DNA of 64,000 bases from positions 3,534,001-3,598,000 of the forward strand of contig NZ_CP113343.1 of NCBI RefSeq assembly GCF_026683955.1, given 5' to 3'. Made by a program: the position numbers and the translations under genes. Below the pieces are notes generated by a model. The model worked only from the letters and a program-made list of their open reading frames with translations. It did no database searches and had not been told where the DNA came from. This DNA is from Arthrobacter sp. MMS18-M83 (lineage in GTDB: Bacteria > Actinomycetota > Actinomycetes > Actinomycetales > Micrococcaceae). Of this stretch, positions 58,984 through 64,000 are shown in pieces. How positions within the stretch are numbered: the first letter of the stretch is position 1; each line of letters opens with the position of its first letter.

Positions 58984-60876
58984 ATGTGTGGAATCGTAGG
59001 ATACGTTGGCAATTCATCCCGCCGGGCAGATGCCGGGCACTCGGCTCTCGACGTCGTACTCGAAGGACTTCGTCGTCTTGAGTACCGGGGCTATGACTCA
59101 GCCGGGGTCGCCGTGGTCGCCAACGGAACCATCGCATCCCGGAAGAAGTCCGGAAAACTCAGCAATCTGTTGAGCGAACTCGAGACCAATCCACTCCCTG
59201 ACTCGCTGACCGGCATCGGCCACACCCGCTGGGCCACTCACGGTGGACCCACCGACCAGAACGCCCACCCACATCTGGCCGACGGCGGACGCTTGGCCAT
59301 GATCCACAACGGAATCATCGAAAACTTCGCCGAGCTCAAGCAGGAGCTCATCGCCAAGGGTGTCACCTTCGCTTCGGAAACCGACACCGAGGTTGCAGCG
59401 GCGCTTCTGGGCGATATTTTCCGCAACCAGCTCAACGGGGATTCGTCCAACGGCAAGCTCACCAAAGCGATGCAGCTTGCCTGCCAGCGGCTTGAAGGCG
59501 CATTTACGCTCCTCGCCGTGCACGCAGAGCGTCCCGACGTCGTCGTGGCCGCCCGCCGCAACTCTCCCCTCGTGGTAGGACTTGGCGAGGGCGAAAACTT
59601 CCTCGGCTCGGACGTTTCCGGCTTCATCGACCACACTCGCCGCGCCGTCGAGCTCGGCCAGGACCAGATCGTCACCATCACGGCGGACTCCGTCGAGATC
59701 ACCGACTTTTTCGGCGCTCCCGCCCAGGGCAAGGAATACCACGTGGACTGGGATCCGGCCTCTGCGGAAAAGGGCGGCTTCAGCTCCTTCATGGAGAAGG
59801 AAATCCACGACCAACCGGACGCCGTCACCCAGACCCTCCTCGGCCGCTCGGACATCAACGGCAAGCTGACCTTGAGCGAAGTCCGGATCGACCCCGAGTT
59901 GCTGAAGCAGGTCAACAAGATCATTGTCCTGGCTTGTGGCACGGCCGCATATGCAGGGATGGTTGCCAAATACGCCATTGAGAACTGGTGCCGTATCCCC
60001 ACCGAAGTAGAGCTCGCGCATGAGTTCCGCTACCGCGACCCGATCGTTGATTCCAACACTCTCGTGGTGTCCATCAGCCAGTCCGGTGAAACCATGGACA
60101 CCCTCATGGCCGTCCGCTACGCCCGCGAGCAGGGCGCCAAGACGATCTCGATCTGCAACACCAACGGATCCACTATCCCGCGTGAATCGGATGCGGTGCT
60201 TTACACGCACGCCGGGCCGGAGATCGCCGTCGCCTCGACCAAGGCTTTCCTCGCCCAGATCACGGCGGCCTACCTGCTGGGCCTCTACCTGGCCCAGCTG
60301 CGCGGAAACATCTTCTCAGGCCAGATCAAGGACGTCTTGGCGGACCTTGGCAAAATACCCGCCCACATCCAGAAGATCCTCGACAACGCGGGCCCCCTCC
60401 GCGAGCTCGCCCGGAGCATGAAGGATGAGAAGTCGGTACTGTTCCTGGGCCGCCACGTGGGCTTCCCGGTCGCGCTCGAGGGCGCGTTGAAGCTCAAGGA
60501 AATCGCGTACATCCACGCCGAGGGCTTCGCTGCGGGCGAGCTCAAGCACGGCCCGATAGCGCTCATCGACGAAGGACAGCCCGTCTTCGTGGTGGTCCCA
60601 TCGCCACGCGGCCGCGACTCCCTCCACGCGAAGGTGGTCAGCAACATCCAGGAAATCCGTGCCCGCGGTGCACGCACCTTGGTGATCGCAGAAGAAGGCG
60701 ACGAAGCCGTGCGGGCCTACGCTGAGCACGTCTTCTATGTCCCGCAGACACCACCTCTCCTGATGCCGCTGCTCACCACCGTTCCGCTGCAGATTTTCGC
60801 GGCAGAGCTGGCCAAGGCCAAGGGATACGACGTGGACCAGCCTCGTAACCTTGCCAAGAGCGTGACCGTAGAATAA
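58984..60876 (+). CDS. glmS: Glutamine-fructose-6-phosphate aminotransferase (isomerizing)
   Basis: GlmS makes glucosamine-6-phosphate from fructose-6-phosphate and glutamine, the entry into amino sugar and cell-wall synthesis. From ATG 58984 the 630-residue product begins [12 protein letters not shown]. Cys2 is the glutaminase nucleophile, and [12 protein letters not shown] and [13 protein letters not shown] follow. The two SIS domains contain [12 protein letters not shown] near residue 365 and [17 protein letters not shown] near residue 515. The C terminus is [15 protein letters not shown], as usual. The upstream frame to 58651 is not coding. acpS follows 4 bp later. Confidence 0.97.
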   Translation: MCGIVGYVGNSSRRADAGHSALDVVLEGLRRLEYRGYDSAGVAVVANGTIASRKKSGKLSNLLSELETNPLPDSLTGIGHTRWATHGGPTDQNAHPHLADGGRLAMIHNGIIENFAELKQELIAKGVTFASETDTEVAAALLGDIFRNQLNGDSSNGKLTKAMQLACQRLEGAFTLLAVHAERPDVVVAARRNSPLVVGLGEGENFLGSDVSGFIDHTRRAVELGQDQIVTITADSVEITDFFGAPAQGKEYHVDWDPASAEKGGFSSFMEKEIHDQPDAVTQTLLGRSDINGKLTLSEVRIDPELLKQVNKIIVLACGTAAYAGMVAKYAIENWCRIPTEVELAHEFRYRDPIVDSNTLVVSISQSGETMDTLMAVRYAREQGAKTISICNTNGSTIPRESDAVLYTHAGPEIAVASTKAFLAQITAAYLLGLYLAQLRGNIFSGQIKDVLADLGKIPAHIQKILDNAGPLRELARSMKDEKSVLFLGRHVGFPVALEGALKLKEIAYIHAEGFAAGELKHGPIALIDEGQPVFVVVPSPRGRDSLHAKVVSNIQEIRARGARTLVIAEEGDEAVRAYAEHVFYVPQTPPLLMPLLTTVPLQIFAAELAKAKGYDVDQPRNLAKSVTVE

Positions 60877-60880
60877 CCCC

Positions 60881-61228
60881 ATGATTGTTGGCATAGGGGT
60901 AGACGTCGTAGACATTGAGCGCTTTGGGCGCCAGCTCGAGCGAACTCCCGGGCTCCGGGACCGTTTGTTCGTTCCCGCGGAACGCGAACTCAACACGCGC
61001 TCTTTGGCGGCGCGCTTCGCGGCCAAGGAGGCTGTGGCCAAGGTATTGGGGGCTCCGGCGGGCATGAACTGGCAAGACTGCTGGATCGGCCTTGACCAGA
61101 ACGGCCCCACCATCAAGGTTAAAGGCACCGTGCTTGCGGTCGCGGATTCCAAAGGCGTGAAACGCTGGCACGTATCCATGAGCCACGATGGCGGCATTGC
61201 CACCGCCATGGTCATCGCCGAAGCTTAA
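60881..61228 (+). CDS. acpS: Holo-[acyl-carrier-protein] synthase
   Basis: AcpS attaches 4'-phosphopantetheine from CoA to acyl carrier protein. The 115-residue product begins [20 protein letters not shown] with the metal-binding Asp, and has the signature [18 protein letters not shown] near residue 45. [18 protein letters not shown] closes it. It starts 4 bp after glmS and is surely co-transcribed. Its CoA substrate is made by the pathway that starts with the nearby coaA. Confidence 0.95.
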   Translation: MIVGIGVDVVDIERFGRQLERTPGLRDRLFVPAERELNTRSLAARFAAKEAVAKVLGAPAGMNWQDCWIGLDQNGPTIKVKGTVLAVADSKGVKRWHVSMSHDGGIATAMVIAEA

Positions 61229-61241
61229 CAACCCAAGCAAC

Positions 61242-62786
61242 ATGATCAGCGCCTTCACCGGAACACAGATCAGGGCAGCGGAACAACCGCTTCTTGATAT
61301 CGGTGAGGGCGCTGTTCTCATGCAGCGCGCGGCCCATGGCCTGGCAAACGCCGTCGTCCGTGAATTCCGTTCGGAGGGCCGCCGCGTCTACGGCTGCAGC
61401 GTCACGGTACTGGCAGGCAAGGGCAACAACGGCGGGGACGGTCTCTTCGCCGCAGCAATGCTTGCCCGCCGTGGCATGCGCACGACGGCGGTGCTCACCG
61501 CCGGTTCTGCCCATCCGGACGCTATGACGGCCTTTAGGGCGTCCGGTGGACGCGTCCACGTCCTGAGCGAGGACAATGCCGAAGAGCTAGCCGTGCTAAG
61601 TGCCGGCGCCGACGTGGTCATAGATGCCATCCTGGGCACGGGCGCCCGGGGAGGCCTCAACGGTCCAGCCGCGGAACTGATTGCTGCGTTGCAGGAGCTG
61701 AGACCGGACTTGGTTGTGGCTTGCGATACTCCCAGTGGCGTGGACGCGGACACAGGCGAAGTCCACTGGCCCGTGCTGACGGCGCGGATAACGGTGGCAT
61801 TCGGGGGAGTCAAGGCTGGGTTGATGGCCGATCCCGGCGAGGGCTGCGCCGGCCGCGTAATTCTGGTACCCATCGGCATCGAGGGTCATCTTCCGGCACC
61901 CCTCCTACGCCGCTTGTCTGTCCGTGACTTGGCTGCCGTCCTGCCAGAACCCGCGCGCCGGGCTCAGAAATACACGAGGGGAGTCCTGGGCGTCGTGGCC
62001 GGTTCCGAGCGTTACACGGGAGCTGCAGTCCTCTCTGTTGAGGCCGCGGCGGCGTCCGGCGCGGGAATGGTGCGGTACCTCGGACCGGAAGTTGTGGCGC
62101 GGCATGTACTGGTCCGCACTCCCGAGGCTATTTGGGAGCCAGCCGAACCCGGACGGGTCCAAGCATGGCTGCTCGGTCCGGGCCTGGACGGAGCCGAACA
62201 ATTCAAGCGGGCCCGTGACGTGCTGGCCGCAGCGTCCGGCGCCGGCCAGCCCGCCGTCGTCGACGCCGGAGCGCTGGGTCTCCTGCCGGAACGCTGCCCG
62301 CCCAACTGGATCCTGACTCCGCACGCGGGGGAGCTGGCAGACCTCCTTGGCCGCGGCGAAGTACGCTTCACGCGCGAGGATGTGGAGTCCCGGCCACTGC
62401 ACTTCGTCCGCATGGCCGCGGAACACACGGGGGCGGTTGTCCTCCTCAAAGGTGCCACGACACTGATTGCGTCCCCTTCCGGAGGGGTGTTCAGTCAATC
62501 CGAGGGATGCCCATGGATGTCGACGGCGGGAAGCGGGGACGTCCTCGGCGGGATCCTTGGTGCCCTGGCTGCCGCCTTTGCGGTATCCGGGTTGGACGAT
62601 GACGGCCCCTTCGCTGCCCTGGGAATCGCCAGGGACGAGAGGTGGGCGGCGGTAGCGGCCGCAGCTGCAAGCATCCACGGAATGGCAGGCAGCACCGCCT
62701 CCGCTGGAGGACCCCTGACTGCCTCCGACATCGCTCGGGCGGTCCCCGATGTCTTCCGAATCCTCCAGGAATATCGCGCTGGATAA
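61242..62786 (+). CDS. nnrD: Bifunctional NAD(P)HX epimerase / ADP-dependent NAD(P)HX dehydratase
   Basis: The 514-residue fusion repairs hydrated NADH and NADPH. The N-terminal epimerase (YjeF_N, NnrE) has VTVLAGKGNNGGDGLFAAAM near residue 55 and VIDAILGTGARGGLNGPAAE near residue 127. The C-terminal dehydratase (carbohydrate kinase-like, NnrD) starts near residue 235 and has KYTRGVLGVVAGSERYTGAA, LTPHAGELADLLG and the catalytic STAGSGDVLGGILGALAAAF near residue 428. It lies 13 bp after acpS, and glmS-acpS-nnrED form an operon. Confidence 0.93.
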   Translation: MISAFTGTQIRAAEQPLLDIGEGAVLMQRAAHGLANAVVREFRSEGRRVYGCSVTVLAGKGNNGGDGLFAAAMLARRGMRTTAVLTAGSAHPDAMTAFRASGGRVHVLSEDNAEELAVLSAGADVVIDAILGTGARGGLNGPAAELIAALQELRPDLVVACDTPSGVDADTGEVHWPVLTARITVAFGGVKAGLMADPGEGCAGRVILVPIGIEGHLPAPLLRRLSVRDLAAVLPEPARRAQKYTRGVLGVVAGSERYTGAAVLSVEAAAASGAGMVRYLGPEVVARHVLVRTPEAIWEPAEPGRVQAWLLGPGLDGAEQFKRARDVLAAASGAGQPAVVDAGALGLLPERCPPNWILTPHAGELADLLGRGEVRFTREDVESRPLHFVRMAAEHTGAVVLLKGATTLIASPSGGVFSQSEGCPWMSTAGSGDVLGGILGALAAAFAVSGLDDDGPFAALGIARDERWAAVAAAAASIHGMAGSTASAGGPLTASDIARAVPDVFRILQEYRAG

Positions 62787-62820
62787 TTCCGGATGTTCGT
62801 TGAATGTCACTCAACATAGC

Positions 62821-62826
62821 TAGGCT
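62821..62826 (+). promoter_or_regulatory. Candidate -10 box of glgX
   Basis: TAGGCT, 34 bp before the glgX start. TTGAAT at 62800-62805 is only 15 bp upstream. A small inverted repeat GTTGA / TCAAC (62799-62803 and 62811-62815) overlaps it and may be an operator. Confidence 0.4.
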
Positions 62827-62860
62827 GGCAACAAGTTATCCGGCACGTGAAGGAGAACAC

Positions 62861-64000
62861 ATGGACGTTTGGCCAGGATCCGCATACCCGTTGGGGGCCA
62901 CCTTTGATGGCACGGGAACCAACTTCGCGCTGTTTAGCGAAAAGGCCGAAAAGGTGGAATTGTGTCTCTTTGACGACGACGGGGACGAAATGAGCTACAC
63001 CGTCAACGAGGTGGACGGTTATGTCTGGCATTGCTACCTGCCGCAGGTCCAGCCAGGGCAGAAGTACGGATACCGCGTACACGGCCCGTATGACCCTGCC
63101 GCCGGCCAGCGCTTCAACCCCAACAAGCTCCTCCTGGACCCTTACGCCAAGGCCATCCACCGGCAGATCGACTGGGACCCGGCGCTTTTCTCGTACAACA
63201 TGGGGGATCCGGACTCCCGAAACGACAAGGACTCCGCGGCCCACATGATGATGGGCGTCGTCATCAATCCCTTCTTCGACTGGGCCGGTGACCAGCAGCT
63301 TCGCATCCCGTACCACCGGTCGGTGATTTACGAGGCGCACGTCAAGGGGCTGACGCAGCTCCACCCGGAGGTTCCGGAGGAACAACGCGGTACCTATGCC
63401 GGCGTTGCACATCCTGCCGTGATTTCCCACCTGCAAAAGCTTGGCGTCACGGCCATCGAGCTCATGCCCGTCCACCAGTTCACCAACGACGGCATCCTGC
63501 AGGACAGGGGGCTGAACAACTACTGGGGCTACAACACCATTGGGTTCTTCGCGCCGCACAACAGCTACAGCTCCAAGGGCGATACCGGCCAGCAAGTCCA
63601 GGATTTCAAAGCGATGGTCAGAGCGTTGCACACGGCAGGCATAGAGGTCATTCTCGACGTCGTGTACAACCACACCGCCGAGGGCAACCACCTTGGACCC
63701 ACCCTGTCCTTCAAGGGGATCGACAACTCCGCTTACTACCGCCTGATGGAGGGCGACCTTAAGCACTACATGGATTACACGGGCACCGGTAACTCGTTGA
63801 ACGTACGCAGCCCCCATTCCCTTCAGCTGCTCATGGATTCCTTGCGCTACTGGGTCACCGAAATGCACGTTGACGGTTTCCGCTTCGACCTCGCCTCAAC
63901 GTTGGCACGCGAGTTCTACGATGTGGACAAGCTGTCGACATTCTTCGAACTCATCCAGCAGGACCCCGTCGTCTCCCAGGTCAAGCTGATCGCCGAACCG
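62861..64000 (+). CDS. glgX: Glycogen debranching enzyme GlgX, partial (runs off the window)
   Basis: GlgX is the GH13 enzyme that removes limit-dextrin branches from glycogen. The window holds the first 380 codons. The N-terminal CBM48 domain begins [20 protein letters not shown] and has [20 protein letters not shown] near residue 70. The barrel begins near residue 150 ([20 protein letters not shown]), with [20 protein letters not shown] and the nucleophile region [16 protein letters not shown] near residue 340. AAGGAGAACAC precedes the ATG. The acid/base Glu is expected near the right edge (LIAEP). Confidence 0.95.
   Translation, partial: MDVWPGSAYPLGATFDGTGTNFALFSEKAEKVELCLFDDDGDEMSYTVNEVDGYVWHCYLPQVQPGQKYGYRVHGPYDPAAGQRFNPNKLLLDPYAKAIHRQIDWDPALFSYNMGDPDSRNDKDSAAHMMMGVVINPFFDWAGDQQLRIPYHRSVIYEAHVKGLTQLHPEVPEEQRGTYAGVAHPAVISHLQKLGVTAIELMPVHQFTNDGILQDRGLNNYWGYNTIGFFAPHNSYSSKGDTGQQVQDFKAMVRALHTAGIEVILDVVYNHTAEGNHLGPTLSFKGIDNSAYYRLMEGDLKHYMDYTGTGNSLNVRSPHSLQLLMDSLRYWVTEMHVDGFRFDLASTLAREFYDVDKLSTFFELIQQDPVVSQVKLIAEP

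Overview
The window is a high-GC actinobacterial chromosome segment, almost certainly from Arthrobacter in the broad sense (Micrococcaceae). The grounds are the gene order (rplJ-rplL, rpoB-rpoC, rpsL-rpsG-fusA-tuf, S10 and spc clusters, infA-rpmJ-rpsM-rpsK-rpoA-rplQ-truA, rplM-rpsI-glmM), the TTG start of rpoB beginning [14 protein letters not shown] starts elsewhere, and TAGRCT-like -10 boxes. The species assignment is inference from recognised proteins; no search was run.

Layout. 1-2.4 kb: terminator of an upstream gene, a 23-bp direct repeat, and two coupled double-GNAT acetyltransferase genes, the second frameshifted. 2.4-3.9 kb: rplJ-rplL with an attenuator-like leader. 3.9-5.7 kb (minus strand): ybaK-type deacylase and acetyl-CoA acetyltransferase. 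6.0-13.6 kb: rpoB-rpoC. 14.0-18.5 kb: rpsL-rpsG-fusA-tuf. 18.6-20.3 kb: a tiny membrane ORF and a GH1 beta-glucosidase (minus). 20.6-30.5 kb: S10 and spc ribosomal clusters with an internal terminator and promoter; rpsN is absent and rpsS carries a one-base frameshift. 30.6-33.5 kb: secY-adk-map. 33.6-38.1 kb: an accessory block with a CUT1 sugar ABC transporter (minus) and a P1/DmpA-type peptidase. 38.4-42.5 kb: infA-rpmJ-rpsM-rpsK-rpoA-rplQ-truA (no rpsD). 42.7-50.8 kb (minus): a complete tad/Flp pilus locus. 51.1-52.1 kb: rplM-rpsI. 52.2-55.3 kb (minus): a Gtr-like trio (GT2, GtrA flippase, GT39). 55.5-64 kb: glmM, a coaA-M15 peptidase pair (minus), glmS-acpS-nnrED, and a partial glgX.

How it fits together. 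The backbone is the translation and transcription core: most ribosomal proteins, three RNA polymerase subunits, three translation factors, SecY and methionine aminopeptidase. Three accessory cassettes (sugar ABC plus peptidase, tad pilus, Gtr-like glycosylation) sit exactly at joints of this backbone. The right end makes cell-wall precursors (GlmS and GlmM on the route to UDP-GlcNAc) and handles CoA, ACP and NAD(P)HX.

Most notable observations: (i) three independent frameshifts, one in essential rpsS, each repaired by adding one G to a G-run, which points to a systematic sequence error; (ii) the 11-mer TCATATAGCGG found twice upstream of rpoB and once upstream of rpoA; (iii) several genes, including both glmM and glmS, whose start codon lies 6-8 nt after a -10 box, as in leaderless mRNAs; (iv) the rplQ terminator overlapping the first codons of truA. 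I found no tRNA or rRNA gene, insertion sequence, prophage or CRISPR array. I did not identify a clearly novel multi-gene system.
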